Assembly: GCA_029267335.1 (NCBI GenBank)
Contig: JAJUJC010000006.1
Location: 150,262-214,261 of the forward strand
DNA: 64,000 nt
Origin: Intestinibacillus massiliensis
GTDB lineage: Bacteria > Bacillota > Clostridia > Oscillospirales > Butyricicoccaceae
Reading direction: 5' to 3'
Below the pieces are notes generated by a model. That model was not told where the DNA came from, searched no databases, and saw nothing but the letters and a program-made list of their open reading frames with translations. Both the position numbers and the translations under genes were made by a program. Shown here in pieces: positions 11,574 to 20,194 of this stretch (position 1 is its first letter; the number at the start of each line of letters is the position of its first letter).

Positions 11574-12670
11574 TACTGAGCACCTCCCTTGGATTTTTCG
11601 ATGTTTTCGATGAATTTATCAAACAGATAGGATGTATCCATCGGCCCCGGGCACACCTCGGGGTGATACTGCACGGTGAACACCGGCTTGTCGATGTGCT
11701 CGACGCCCTCGACCGTGCCGTCGTTGAGGTTGACGTAGCGCACACGCGCGATCGCAGGATCGATGGTCTCACCGAGGACCGCGTAGCCGTGGTTCTGCGA
11801 GGTGATATAGGTACGATCCTCGTCGAGATCTTTGACCGGATGGTTGACGCCGCGGTGACCGTACTTGAGTTTGGTGGTCTGCGCGCCGATTGCAAGCGAC
11901 ATAAGCTGATGGCCGAGGCAGATGCCGAAGATCGGGATGCCGCTGTTGCGCAGCACCTTGAGATCCTCGACGATGTCGACGTTCTCCGCTGGGTCACCAG
12001 GACCGTTCGACAGCATCACGCCGTCATAGCCGCCCGCGAGCACGGTCTCGGGTGCGGTGTCCCCGGGAACGACCGTGACCTCACAGCCGCGGCGGCACAG
12101 CTCGCGCTCAATATTGTACTTGACGCCGTAATCATACAGGGCGATGCGATATTTTTGCACGCCGTCCGCGGGATAGACCGTGTTTTCGCGGCAGGTGACG
12201 GTTTTCACCGCATCCTTGACAACATAAGCGTGCATCGCTTCGAGGTCGGCGGGGGTCGGCTCAAAGCCCTCTGTGTAGAGGATGCCGTTCATAACGCCGC
12301 TCGAGCGCAGGATGCGCGTGAGACGGCGGGTGTCGATGCCCGACATGCCGACGACCTTCTGGCTCTTGAGGTACTCGTCGAGTGTGAGCTTGCAGCGCCA
12401 GTTGGACGGATGCTCGCAAATTTCGCGCATAATAAAGCCGGATACCCAGCTTTTGCGGCTTTCGTAGTCGTCAAAGTTGATGCCATAGTTGCCGATCATC
12501 GGATAGGTCATGCAAACCGTCTGTCCGTAGTAGGACGGGTCGGTCAGGACCTCCTGATAGCCCGCCATACCGGTGTTGAATACGATCTCCGCGATGCTGC
12601 GGCCCTCGTGTCCGACAGCCTGACCCTCAAAGAGGGTGCCGTCCGCCAGCAGCAGAAATGCTTTTTTCAA
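11573..12670 (-). CDS. carA: Carbamoyl-phosphate synthase small (glutaminase) subunit
   Basis: The protein has 365 residues from the chosen start. It contains the CPSase small-chain N-domain (FNTGMAGYQEVLTDPSY) and a class I glutamine amidotransferase with the nucleophile motif GICLGHQ near 243. It releases ammonia from glutamine for CarB. The start is a TTG (TTG AAA AAA GCA) placed 11 bases after AAAGGAG; no ATG fits and the resulting length matches Bacillus CarA. Translation is coupled to carB by the one-base stop/start overlap. Confidence 0.96.
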
Positions 12671-12713
12671 AAATACCCACGCTCCTTTAAAATTCCGGTT
12701 GAAGCCCTGCGGC

Positions 12714-12742
12714 GGCGGTCGCCATGATATACGGCGGCCGCC
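12714..12742 (-). other. Intergenic GC-rich hairpin between pyrF and carA
   Basis: Two 10-base arms (GGCGGTCGCC and GGCGGCCGCC) pair with one G-U wobble around a 9-base loop. No U-tract follows on the minus strand, so it is unlikely to be a terminator. It may be a processing or stability element inside the polycistronic pyr transcript. Confidence 0.45.
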
Positions 12743-12758
12743 TGTGTGTCTGTACCGT

Positions 12759-13676
12759 TTATCGGATCGCCGCGACGATCTCGTCGCGCATGCGCACCGC
12801 TTCCGCGCGCGCTGCGTCCTTATAATCCTCACCGTTTTTACCGGTCTTTTGCCACGCGCACATGATGCCGCGCGAAGAGTTGACGATCGCGCCCAGTCCG
12901 TCGTCGTTGAACGCGTTTGCAATATCCTGCGCGGTCGCGCCCTGTGCGCCGTAGCCCGGGACGAGGAAGTATGCACGGGGCAGCAGCGCACGGATGATCT
13001 TCTGCTCTTCGGGATAGGTCGCACCCACGACCGCGCCGACCTGATTGTAGCCGCTCGGCGTGTCCAGTCCCTCGCCCCACTGTGCCATCATCTCCGCGAC
13101 GCGCGCATAGAGCGGCTTGCCCTCCATGTCGCGGTTCTGGAACTCGCCCGAGGACGGGTTCGAGGTCTTGACGAGCACGAAAATACTCTTTTCCCGCGTG
13201 CGGCATTCCTTAAGGAAGGGCTCAATGCCATCTGTACCCAGATACGCGTTGACTGTCGCACTGTCCGCGCCGTAGGGTGCGATCTCGGTATCGCCCACGC
13301 GAGTCTTACCGATATACGCCTGTGCATATGCAGAAGCGGTTGCGCCGATGTCGTTGCGCTTGATGTCTGCGATGACATACAGACCGCGCGCATGCGCATA
13401 GTCGATGGTCTCCTTGAGCGCCATCGCGCCGTAGGAGCCGAGCAGCTCGTAGTATGCCGCCTGCGGCTTGACCGCGGGCACAACGTCCGCGAGCGCGTCG
13501 ATCAGCCCGCAGTTGAACTCGACGATGCTCTCCGCCGCCGCGCGCAGCGTTTCGCCGTGCAGCATGAGATGACGGCGCACAATGTGCTCCGGAATATACT
13601 CCAGACGCGCGTCCAGTCCCGCGACCGTAGGGTTTCCCTTGTAACGAATCATTTCTACCAACGTATTGATCGACAT
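12759..13676 (-). CDS. pyrF: Orotidine 5'-phosphate decarboxylase (type 2)
   Basis: The protein has 305 residues, longer than type 1 enzymes (about 240) and typical of the type 2 (PyrF/UMPS-like) subfamily. The catalytic Lys-Asp stretch ADIKRNDIGAT is near residue 104 and the C-terminal phosphate loop is VPGYGAQGA near 230. It decarboxylates OMP to UMP, the last step of de novo synthesis. AAAGGAG precedes the ATG by about 7 bases. It is the second gene of the operon, after pyrR. Confidence 0.95.
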   Translation of the reverse strand: MSINTLVEMIRYKGNPTVAGLDARLEYIPEHIVRRHLMLHGETLRAAAESIVEFNCGLIDALADVVPAVKPQAAYYELLGSYGAMALKETIDYAHARGLYVIADIKRNDIGATASAYAQAYIGKTRVGDTEIAPYGADSATVNAYLGTDGIEPFLKECRTREKSIFVLVKTSNPSSGEFQNRDMEGKPLYARVAEMMAQWGEGLDTPSGYNQVGAVVGATYPEEQKIIRALLPRAYFLVPGYGAQGATAQDIANAFNDDGLGAIVNSSRGIMCAWQKTGKNGEDYKDAARAEAVRMRDEIVAAIR

Positions 13677-13717
13677 AAAGAAGCTCCTTTCCGCCTTGTG
13701 GCGCTGTGGTGAGTGGT

Positions 13718-14245
13718 TTATTCCTGTAAGATCACGACCCCGTCTACCCCGTCAAGCTCGCGCACCATGACGCGCACGCGCTCGGACTGGGCGGTGGGCA
13801 GGTTTTTTCCGATGTAATCCGGTCGGATGGGCAGCTCGCGGTGTCCGCGGTCGATGAGCACGGCGAGCTGGATGCGCGCCGCGCGCCCCATGTGGCTGAC
13901 CGCCTCGATCGCGGCGCGCACCGTGCGTCCGGTATACAGTACGTCGTCGACGAGGATGACCGTGCGTCCGTCGATGCGCGCGGCGCTTTCGAGCACCGGA
14001 AACGCGCGCCGGTCGGACGGAATGTCGTCCCGAAGTGAGGACACGTCAAGTGCGAGCGTTTCAACCGGCTCGCCGCGGTTTTCGCTCAGCTTTTCCGCAA
14101 GCCGCTGGGCGAGAAACGCGCCTCGTGTGCGGATGCCGACGAGCAGCAGATCCTCTCCGTGATTTTTTTCGAGAATCTCGAACGAGATACGCGTCATCGC
14201 GCGGCGCATTGCGCCATCGTCCATGATCTCGGCTTTTTTCTGCAC
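13718..14245 (-). CDS. pyrR: Pyr operon attenuator protein / uracil phosphoribosyltransferase
   Basis: The protein has 175 residues from GTG at 14245, matching PyrR (about 180). The PRPP-binding motif VILVDDVLYTGRTVR is near 95. PyrR binds the pyr leader RNA with UMP and favours termination; it also has UPRT activity. The GTG lies 7 bases after GGAGG; longer in-frame extensions would run into the leader terminator at 14277-14308 and are rejected. It is the first gene of the operon, directly behind its own target site. Confidence 0.94.
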   Translation of the reverse strand: MQKKAEIMDDGAMRRAMTRISFEILEKNHGEDLLLVGIRTRGAFLAQRLAEKLSENRGEPVETLALDVSSLRDDIPSDRRAFPVLESAARIDGRTVILVDDVLYTGRTVRAAIEAVSHMGRAARIQLAVLIDRGHRELPIRPDYIGKNLPTAQSERVRVMVRELDGVDGVVILQE

Positions 14246-14276
14246 GTTCACCCCTCCTTTTTCCATTTGACGGCAC

Positions 14277-14308
14277 AAAAAAAGCTCCCTACACCAATAG
14301 CAGGAAGC
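14277..14308 (-). terminator. Attenuator terminator in the pyr leader
   Basis: On the minus strand GCTTCCT and AGGGAGC form a 7-base stem (one G-U) around an 11-base loop, followed by seven T. It is about 130 bases downstream of the promoter and 32 bases before the pyrR start. This is the arrangement expected for PyrR-controlled attenuation. Confidence 0.75.
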
Positions 14309-14362
14309 CGCAGATACAGAAAATCCTCCACCTATGGCGTGGTTTGTCTGTTTTGCTGTTTT

Positions 14363-14384
14363 CCGCCTTGGCGAACTCACGGGT
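14363..14384 (-). promoter_or_regulatory. Probable PyrR binding loop in the pyr leader
   Basis: The minus-strand RNA reads CCCGUGAGUUCGCCAAGGCGG, with the GUGAG...CAAGG layout of known PyrR anti-antiterminator loops. It lies between the promoter and the attenuator. Exact alternative pairings were not computed. Confidence 0.55.
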
Positions 14385-14436
14385 TGCGCATTAAAGGCCG
14401 ATCAAAAAAATGCATATCCAATTTGTCGTTTTATCT

Positions 14437-14465
14437 ATTATACTCTATGATGTGCCGTTTGTAAA
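14437..14465 (-). promoter_or_regulatory. Promoter of the pyr operon
   Basis: TTTACA (14460-14465) and a perfect TATAAT (14437-14442) with a 17-base spacer on the minus strand. It starts a leader of about 185 bases that holds the PyrR site and attenuator. Confidence 0.85.
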
Positions 14466-14641
14466 TAAAACATTCCGATAAAATCCCTGCGGGTTTCTTT
14501 ACCGGTTTTCGGTGGTTTTACGCACACGTGGCTGCACATCCAGAAAACGGCGCGCAAGAAAACGCGCTCTTCGGACAAACTAGCCTCGGCGGCGTTTCAA
14601 GATACAAACTTCACACGGTAAAAAGAAAGGTGGTCTCCTGT
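14466..14641. other. Gene-free stretch between the pyr promoter and the small gene
   Basis: Together with the pyr leader this makes a 395-base gene-free interval. I see no convincing promoter on the plus strand here and no repeat; the only clear element is the ribosome binding site (AAAGGTGG) of the small gene at its right end. Confidence 0.4.
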
Positions 14642-14824
14642 ATGCGAGTAGGTTCTGTTCTGACAGGGATTGCGGCGGGTGTTGCGGCCGGCGCGATCGC
14701 ATCCGCGATGGCAGCGGGCGCAATGCAAAATCCGCGCGTGAGACATGCGGTCAAGTCCTCAGCGCGCAAGGCAGAGAACATGGCGCATGACGTTTCCCGC
14801 AGCATCGGCAACATGATGAGCTGA
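14642..14824 (+). CDS. Small glycine/alanine-rich membrane-like protein, unknown
   Basis: The protein has 60 residues. Residues 3-27 form a hydrophobic segment rich in Gly and Ala with small-xxx-small spacing (VLTGIAAGVAAGAIASAM), followed by a basic amphipathic tail. This looks like one membrane helix with a cytoplasmic basic end. The ATG is 9 bases after AGGTGG, and a strong terminator follows the stop, so it is a separate transcription unit. I do not recognise the family. Confidence 0.6.
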   Translation: MRVGSVLTGIAAGVAAGAIASAMAAGAMQNPRVRHAVKSSARKAENMAHDVSRSIGNMMS

Positions 14825-14838
14825 CGCTATCTGCGGGC

Positions 14839-14869
14839 AAAGGGCACAGGACACGTTCCTGTGCCCTTT
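14839..14869. terminator. Terminator after the small gene
   Basis: Two perfect 13-base arms (AAAGGGCACAGGA and its complement) with a 5-base loop; the T-run is short. Confidence 0.8.
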
Positions 14870-14891
14870 GGCTTGCGCGTGTATCATTTCC

Positions 14892-14920
14892 TTGTTCCCA
14901 TCCTGCGGGTATGCTATAAT
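14892..14920 (+). promoter_or_regulatory. Promoter of the chromate transporter pair
   Basis: A perfect TATAAT (14915-14920) with an extended TGC just before it; a weak TTGTTC lies 17 bases upstream. The predicted start is about 35 bases before the first gene. Confidence 0.65.
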
Positions 14921-14962
14921 GGTGCTACCAAAATATACATACGGAGAAAAGAGGTCTTTGCT

Positions 14963-15499
14963 TTGCTGTGGGAATTATTCTGCATTTTCGCCCGCATCGG
15001 CGTGTGTACCTTCGGCGGCGGCTACGCCATGCTGCCCATGCTCCAACGTGAGCTGGTCGACGCACGCGGATGGGCGACCGAGAGCGAGCTCATGGATTAT
15101 TACGCGATCGGTCAGTGCACGCCAGGCGTCATCGCGGTCAACACCGCGACCTTTATCGGCTACAAAAAAGCCGGCGTGTGCGGCGCGATCGCGGCGACAG
15201 CGGGTATGGTGTTCCCCTCTCTTGTCATCATTACCGTCATCGCTGCGTTTATTCAGCAGTTTGCGCATCTGGCGGCGGTGCAGCATGCATTTGCGGGCGT
15301 GCGCGTCGCTGTGTGTGCGCTCGTGCTCCATTCGGTCTATAAAATGGCGAAGCAAGGCGTGGTCGATGTGCTGACCGGTATTATTTTGATCGCAGTGTTC
15401 TGTGCGGTCGTCTTTCTCCGCGTTTCTCCGGTCGTGATGATCGTCCTCTCCGGTGTGGTCGGTGTCGCCGCCGGTGTGATTCGGGGGGCGCGCTCATGA
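14963..15499 (+). CDS. chrA: Chromate transporter, N-terminal half (ChrA family, short chain)
   Basis: The 178-residue half-length ChrA protein has the family motif FARIGVCTFGGGYAMLPML at the N-terminus and the CTPGVIAVNTATFIGY block near 52, with five or six hydrophobic segments. ATG is absent near the RBS (GAGG, 8 bases), so TTG at 14963 is taken as the start. Short-chain ChrA proteins act as pairs, and the second half overlaps by 4 bases (15496). Known homologues export chromate; the true substrate in this organism is uncertain. Confidence 0.82.
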   Translation: MLWELFCIFARIGVCTFGGGYAMLPMLQRELVDARGWATESELMDYYAIGQCTPGVIAVNTATFIGYKKAGVCGAIAATAGMVFPSLVIITVIAAFIQQFAHLAAVQHAFAGVRVAVCALVLHSVYKMAKQGVVDVLTGIILIAVFCAVVFLRVSPVVMIVLSGVVGVAAGVIRGARS

Positions 15500-16062
15500 T
15501 TTTTTTACAGCTTTTCTGGGAATTTTTTAAGACCGGTCTGTTTGCAGTTGGCGGTGGACTGGCAACGCTGCCCTTCCTCAAGCAGATTGCGCTCAAATAT
15601 CCGTGGTTCACACCCGCCGATCTCATGAATATGATCGCAGTCTCCGAGTCCACGCCCGGACCGATCGGCGTAAACTCCGCGACCTACGCAGGCTTCCACG
15701 CGGCAGGGCTGCCCGGCGCGCTCATGGCGACCTTTGCGCTTGTGTTGCCCTCGGTGGTCATCATCATCGCCATTTCGCGTGCGCTCACGCGCTTCCGGGA
15801 ATCTAAACTCGTGCAGAGCGCATTTTACGGGCTGCGTCCCGCGTCCGCCGGTCTGATCCTTGGCGCGATGGCTTCGGTGTTCGCCGCATCGCTGCTCCAT
15901 CTCGATCTATGGACGAGTCTGTGCAGCCTAGGCGCAGTACTCAATGTGCCCGCACTCCTCGTGTTCCTCGGCTTTATGGTCGCGATCCGACTGCTCCCCA
16001 AGGTGCACCCCATCGTGTTCATCGCACTCGGCGCGGTCATCGGCATCGTATTCCGGTTCTGA
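15496..16062 (+). CDS. chrA: Chromate transporter, second half (ChrA family, short chain)
   Basis: The 188-residue protein is homologous to the preceding gene: FFKTGLFAVGGGLATLPFL at the start and STPGPIGVNSATYAGF near 52, where the partner has CTPGVIAVNTATFIGY. It overlaps the first gene by ATGA, so the two subunits are probably made in equal amounts and form one transporter. A strong bidirectional terminator follows. Confidence 0.85.
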   Translation: MIFLQLFWEFFKTGLFAVGGGLATLPFLKQIALKYPWFTPADLMNMIAVSESTPGPIGVNSATYAGFHAAGLPGALMATFALVLPSVVIIIAISRALTRFRESKLVQSAFYGLRPASAGLILGAMASVFAASLLHLDLWTSLCSLGAVLNVPALLVFLGFMVAIRLLPKVHPIVFIALGAVIGIVFRF

Positions 16063-16064
16063 AC

Positions 16065-16106
16065 AAAAAAGTACCCGTCACACGGCTGTGACGGGTACTT
16101 TTTTTT
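16065..16106. terminator. Bidirectional terminator after the chrA pair
   Basis: Arms GTACCCGTCACA and TGTGACGGGTAC with a 4-base loop, flanked by six A on the left and eight T on the right. It serves the chrA pair and the convergent gene on the minus strand. Confidence 0.95.
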
Positions 16107-16857
16107 AATGCGTATGGAGCGCGCACGCTTCGCGCGGCATGTGTGCGCCGAGCGGATTTTGCCGCACGGCAAGCGCAAACAGGTAGGGATATTCCGCCTG
16201 AATATGCTCCATATGCCACATCCAGTTGGCTAAGATCGCGAGCAGCACCCGCTTGACATCGGTATTGAGATGTTCTGCTTCGCCCGCGGGGAGCGGCTCA
16301 AATTCCGTACGCGCGGTCAACTCGTCGGTCAGATGAAAGATCGACCACAGCATGTCGGTGAAATCCTCGTGCTCGAGCAGCACGGGATTGGACGCGATAA
16401 CAAGCATCGACAGCCGCTTTTCGAGCAGCAGGCTGCGCATGCGCGTGAAGTCCTCGGCAGTACAGTGCACATGGAGCGAGGAAGCGTGCAGCGTACGCAC
16501 GGCAGCGACAAAGTCGCAGGGTTTCCAGTCGCTTCGGATGCAAAGCGCAGGCGCGATGGTATCCACATTATCGACGCAGTTCAGGATTTCGTGGAGCAGA
16601 TTGGTACCCAGATCGCAGAAAAACGAACTGGCGAGCATTTTGGTCTTGGACAGCCGCTCGCGCTTTTCCCGTGCGCCGATGATCTTACCTACCACGATCG
16701 TGACGACTGCGATCTGCACCGGCAAAAACGCCCAGTCCTGCAAAAAATAAAACAGGGTGTCGCGCTGATCGTGAAACACCGTAATCTGCACGCTGTAAAT
16801 AATCGCCGAGACCGCGAACAGCAGCACGATGACGAGTGCGGTAGTGTGTTTTTTCAT
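16105..16857 (-). CDS. Two-transmembrane protein of unknown function
   Basis: The protein has 250 residues. Two hydrophobic helices lie at about 6-26 and 43-63; the rest (about 75-250) is a soluble, mostly helical, Leu/Ala/His-rich domain that would face the cytoplasm. No catalytic motif is visible and I do not recognise the family. The chosen ATG (start MKKHTTAL) follows a G-rich RBS; an upstream in-frame extension overlaps the degV 3' end and is rejected. It lies 40 bases downstream of degV on the same strand and may share its transcript. Confidence 0.65.
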   Translation of the reverse strand: MKKHTTALVIVLLFAVSAIIYSVQITVFHDQRDTLFYFLQDWAFLPVQIAVVTIVVGKIIGAREKRERLSKTKMLASSFFCDLGTNLLHEILNCVDNVDTIAPALCIRSDWKPCDFVAAVRTLHASSLHVHCTAEDFTRMRSLLLEKRLSMLVIASNPVLLEHEDFTDMLWSIFHLTDELTARTEFEPLPAGEAEHLNTDVKRVLLAILANWMWHMEHIQAEYPYLFALAVRQNPLGAHMPREACALHTH

Positions 16858-16897
16858 AGAAGTCCCCCCTGTCGGATGTCTGCCCCCGTAGAATGGT

Positions 16898-17767
16898 TCA
16901 GCGAGTCCGGCTGCCGCCAGCATAGCTCAGAATGATCGTACCCGGGCCGCCATGCGCGCCCAAGACCGTGCCCAGCATGCGGATCTCGGCGTGCATGCCG
17001 TGCTTTTGTGCAATATAGTCGCGCAGCAACTCCGCGTCCGCAAGGCAGTCGCCGTGGGAGATCCACACAGTCTGGTTGGGATCGGATACCTCGCTGTGCA
17101 TGACATCGGCAACATATTGCAGCGCTGCGACGCGTCCGCGCACCTTGGTGAGCACGCTGACCTTGCCCTCCTCATTGATATACAGCACGGGTTTGATGCC
17201 CACGAGTGAGCCTACAATCGCGCTCGAATGTGACAGCCGACCGCCACGATACAGGTGCTTCAGGTCATTCGGCGTGACCAAATGGGTGATATGCGTGCGC
17301 GCGAGCTTGATCTGCTGCGCCACGGTGTCCACGCTCTCACCCGCGTCGCGCATCGCGATCGCCTGGTCTACCAAAATGTGCATGCCGCCTGTCACAGACA
17401 GCGAATCGACGCATACGATGCGGCGGTCGGGAAATTCCGGTGCAAGATCCTGCGCGGCGATCACGCCCGCCTGAAAGCTGCCGGACAGACCGGAGGAAAA
17501 GCCGAGATAGAGCACATCCTGCCCACGCTCAAGCGCTTCGCGATACAGCCCCAGGTAGGTTTCGACCGCGGTCTGCGAGGTTGTGCACATTTTCCCCTCG
17601 CGCAGCGCGTCGTAAAATTCCTTGCCCGAGAGCGACTGCCAGAAGTCCTCGGTATAGGTCGTGCCGTCGAGCGTATACTGCAAGGGGGCGTAGCCGACCT
17701 CGTTGTCGCGATAATATGCGGCATCTTCGTCGATCGTCGAGTTCGTAATGAGGGCAAACTGCTTCAT
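16898..17767 (-). CDS. DegV family fatty-acid-binding protein
   Basis: The protein has 289 residues, normal for DegV. The N-terminal ALITNSTID block (canonical TDSTSD), the ligand-contact segments TTSQTAVE near 62 and LGFSSGLSGSFQ near 88, and a C-terminal HGGPGTIILSY are visible. DegV proteins bind fatty acids, and some (FakB) hand them to a fatty acid kinase for phospholipid synthesis. No FakA kinase gene is nearby. It starts 23 bases after the M24 peptidase stop, so cotranscription is likely. Confidence 0.88.
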   Translation of the reverse strand: MKQFALITNSTIDEDAAYYRDNEVGYAPLQYTLDGTTYTEDFWQSLSGKEFYDALREGKMCTTSQTAVETYLGLYREALERGQDVLYLGFSSGLSGSFQAGVIAAQDLAPEFPDRRIVCVDSLSVTGGMHILVDQAIAMRDAGESVDTVAQQIKLARTHITHLVTPNDLKHLYRGGRLSHSSAIVGSLVGIKPVLYINEEGKVSVLTKVRGRVAALQYVADVMHSEVSDPNQTVWISHGDCLADAELLRDYIAQKHGMHAEIRMLGTVLGAHGGPGTIILSYAGGSRTR

Positions 17768-17790
17768 TTGGGTGCTCCTATCGTCTTTTT

Positions 17791-18993
17791 TTATTTGATC
17801 TCACGCAGCGGCTGCGGTGTGCCGCTCAGCGGCTCGGCGCCGCGCGCCGTGATAAGATAAGTGTTCTCCGTACCGACCGTACCGATTCCCGCAAGCGCGA
17901 TTTTCGGCTCGATGGCAAAGACCATATTCTCGCGCAGCGGCTCGCGGAAGCCCTTGGCGAGCACGGGGGATTCGTCGACAAACAGACCGACCGAGTGCCC
18001 GAGGAAACGTCCGCCGTTCATAAAGCCGTCGATGTAGCGCACATCCAACTTGTCCATCACTTCGGTGTAAACGTCCTGCGGGATTGTGCCGGGCTTGAGG
18101 CGCGACGCGATCTCGCTTTCCAGTGCCTGACAATAGCCGTACGCCTCGCGAATGAGCTGTCCATCGGGATCGACATCCAGATCACCGAAATAATAGACCG
18201 TGGACTTGTCCGTGTGATAGCCGTCATAGCCGCACGGGGTATCCAGATAGACCAGCCTGCCGCGCGTAAGCTGCCGCGAGGCGGAACCGATCGACTGCAC
18301 CGCGATACAGGTGCCGTCCGTGCCGCCCGGGCCGTCGAACGCGGCGGTGACGAGCGCAGACTTGCCGAAGGACACATAGCCCACGACATCCTCGCCGAGC
18401 GGCTGATTAAAGCGCGCGATGCCGTGACCGCCGCGCAGTAGCATCGCCTTGAAGATGTCTGCGGCAAGTCCCGCTTCGCTCACGCCCTCATGCAGCAGGG
18501 TCGGCACGATCTTTTCCAGTACCTCGGCGTGGATGCAGCCCGCCATACGGATGCAGTCGATCTCATACGCGCTCTTGACCGCGCGCAGCTCGTCCATCAC
18601 GCCGTTTACGCTGCGTGTGTGCTCGACGGGCAGATACTTGCGCAGCATCTCCAGCCAGTCGAGCGACGCAAAGCGTGTTTCTACATACGCAGTCGCGGGG
18701 ACGTCGGTATAAAATTCCGCGAGCGTGCGGAAACTCTTCATAGGTCGGATGTCGTCAAACAGCGATTCGTTGCGCGCGCGTTCATAGCTGCGGCGCACCC
18801 ACAAGATCGCGCTGTCCGGACGGATGGCGAGCACACCGTCCTGCATTGTGCCCGTCATATAGTACATGTTGATTTTGTGGTGTATGAGCGCAAGCGACCA
18901 GTCCGGGTCGAGCGCGGTCATCGTGCGGCGAAACGCAGTGAGACGCGCCTCAAGCTCGGATTTCGGAACCCGGCGCAATTCCTGTGCCATCAT
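17791..18993 (-). CDS. M24 family metallopeptidase (Xaa-Pro aminopeptidase-like)
   Basis: The 400-residue protein has an N-terminal creatinase-like domain (about 1-150) and a C-terminal pita-bread domain. Metal-ligand positions are visible as the two Asp in LDTPCGYDGYHTD near 245, the His in FLGHSVGLF near 325 and the Glu in MVFAIEPK near 355. It likely removes or splits proline-containing N-termini. The ATG at 18993 behind AGGGG is used; the longer upstream frame crosses the promoter and is rejected. Confidence 0.85.
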   Translation of the reverse strand: MMAQELRRVPKSELEARLTAFRRTMTALDPDWSLALIHHKINMYYMTGTMQDGVLAIRPDSAILWVRRSYERARNESLFDDIRPMKSFRTLAEFYTDVPATAYVETRFASLDWLEMLRKYLPVEHTRSVNGVMDELRAVKSAYEIDCIRMAGCIHAEVLEKIVPTLLHEGVSEAGLAADIFKAMLLRGGHGIARFNQPLGEDVVGYVSFGKSALVTAAFDGPGGTDGTCIAVQSIGSASRQLTRGRLVYLDTPCGYDGYHTDKSTVYYFGDLDVDPDGQLIREAYGYCQALESEIASRLKPGTIPQDVYTEVMDKLDVRYIDGFMNGGRFLGHSVGLFVDESPVLAKGFREPLRENMVFAIEPKIALAGIGTVGTENTYLITARGAEPLSGTPQPLREIK

Positions 18994-19028
18994 TTGTGTG
19001 CCCCTTTCGGATATCATCTCTATTGTAC

Positions 19029-19056
19029 AGTATAGCACACTTCGACCGTACGGCAA
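19029..19056 (-). promoter_or_regulatory. Promoter of the M24 peptidase-degV unit
   Basis: Minus-strand TTGCCG (19051-19056), a 16-base spacer and TATACT (19029-19034) with an extended TGC before it. Confidence 0.55.
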
Positions 19057-19084
19057 GCAAAATCACACAAATGTGATGCAAAAA

Positions 19085-20038
19085 TCACAGTAACAGCAGC
19101 AGTTGTCCGACATATACCGCATATAATAGCAGGAGTGCGGTACCCTGCCAACGATGCATACGTCCCGTGCGCAGCGCGGGCAGCAGCGCGACGCCCGTAA
19201 GCAGCAGCGCAAACGGCGTATCGCGCAGCGCGGTCTGCGTGCCGACCGTCAGCGTGCCGTGCGCCGCAAGCGCGCAGGCCGCGGGCACCATCGTCAGGTC
19301 GATGATGTTCGCGCCCAGAATATTGCCGACCGACATCGCCGCCTGATGATGCCGGATTGCGGCGAGCGCGGTCATCAATTCGGGCAGCGAGGTGCCCACC
19401 GCGACGAGCGTCAGCCCGATCACGCCCTCCGGCACCCCGAGCAGCCGTGCGAGCAGCGTGCCGTTTTCCACCATCAAATGTGCGCCGAGCAGCACCGCGC
19501 CCGCGCCCAGTGCGAATTTGCAGCCGTTTGTAAGTTTTTCCGTACCGCTTGCGTGCACGCGCGTGCTTTCCAGTCTGCTCGAACGCTGCGCCCCGCGCAC
19601 GTTGCACCACAAAAACGCAGCGAGCACGCCGAGTAGTGCCAACGCTTCGAGCGGACGCAGCGCGCCGTCGATGCAAAACGGACCGAGCAGCATCGCCGCG
19701 CCGAACAGCAGCCCGCCCTTGACACGCAGCTCGCGCGTATCGAACCGCCCGGGCAGAAACAGCAGCGCAAGCCCAAGGATCAGACCGGTGTTGCAGCACA
19801 CCGAACCGACCGCATTGCCCGCCGCCATATCGTTCGCGCCGTGCAGCGTGGCAAGCACGCTGACAAACAGCTCGGGTGCGGTCGTGGCAAGGCTGACGAT
19901 CGTCGCACCCACGATCATCTGGGGCACGCCGGTCACGGCGGCAATAAAACCGGCGGATTCTACAAACGCATCTCCGCCTTTCATGGTCAAATACAACCCG
20001 AGCACAAAAAACAGTGCCGCAGGCAGCGCGATCGTCAT
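19085..20038 (-). CDS. Calcium/sodium antiporter (CaCA family, YrbG-like)
   Basis: The protein has 317 residues with about ten hydrophobic segments. It carries the two inverted alpha-repeats of CaCA exchangers: IVSLATTAPELFVS near 47 and LVAVGTSLPELMTAL near 215, whose acidic residues bind the cation. It would exchange Ca2+ (or K+) for Na+ across the cytoplasmic membrane. AAAGGAGG lies 9 bases before the ATG. Divergent from cardiolipin synthase. Confidence 0.9.
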   Translation of the reverse strand: MTIALPAALFFVLGLYLTMKGGDAFVESAGFIAAVTGVPQMIVGATIVSLATTAPELFVSVLATLHGANDMAAGNAVGSVCCNTGLILGLALLFLPGRFDTRELRVKGGLLFGAAMLLGPFCIDGALRPLEALALLGVLAAFLWCNVRGAQRSSRLESTRVHASGTEKLTNGCKFALGAGAVLLGAHLMVENGTLLARLLGVPEGVIGLTLVAVGTSLPELMTALAAIRHHQAAMSVGNILGANIIDLTMVPAACALAAHGTLTVGTQTALRDTPFALLLTGVALLPALRTGRMHRWQGTALLLLYAVYVGQLLLLL

Positions 20039-20112
20039 AGGGCGAGCGCCTCCTTTCCTAGCTGCATTACCCTATGCGGACACCCGCCGCGCCATGCCAA
20101 ACCGGACACGCA

Positions 20113-20141
20113 TTGACATTTTCCGCACCGCGGGGTATAGT
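20113..20141 (+). promoter_or_regulatory. Promoter of cardiolipin synthase
   Basis: A perfect TTGACA (20113-20118), 17 bases, and TATAGT (20136-20141). Confidence 0.75.
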
Positions 20142-20194
20142 GGAGTATACGGAAAAATTTACGCGCATGCAGCGTGTATGATAGGAGGTAAGGC

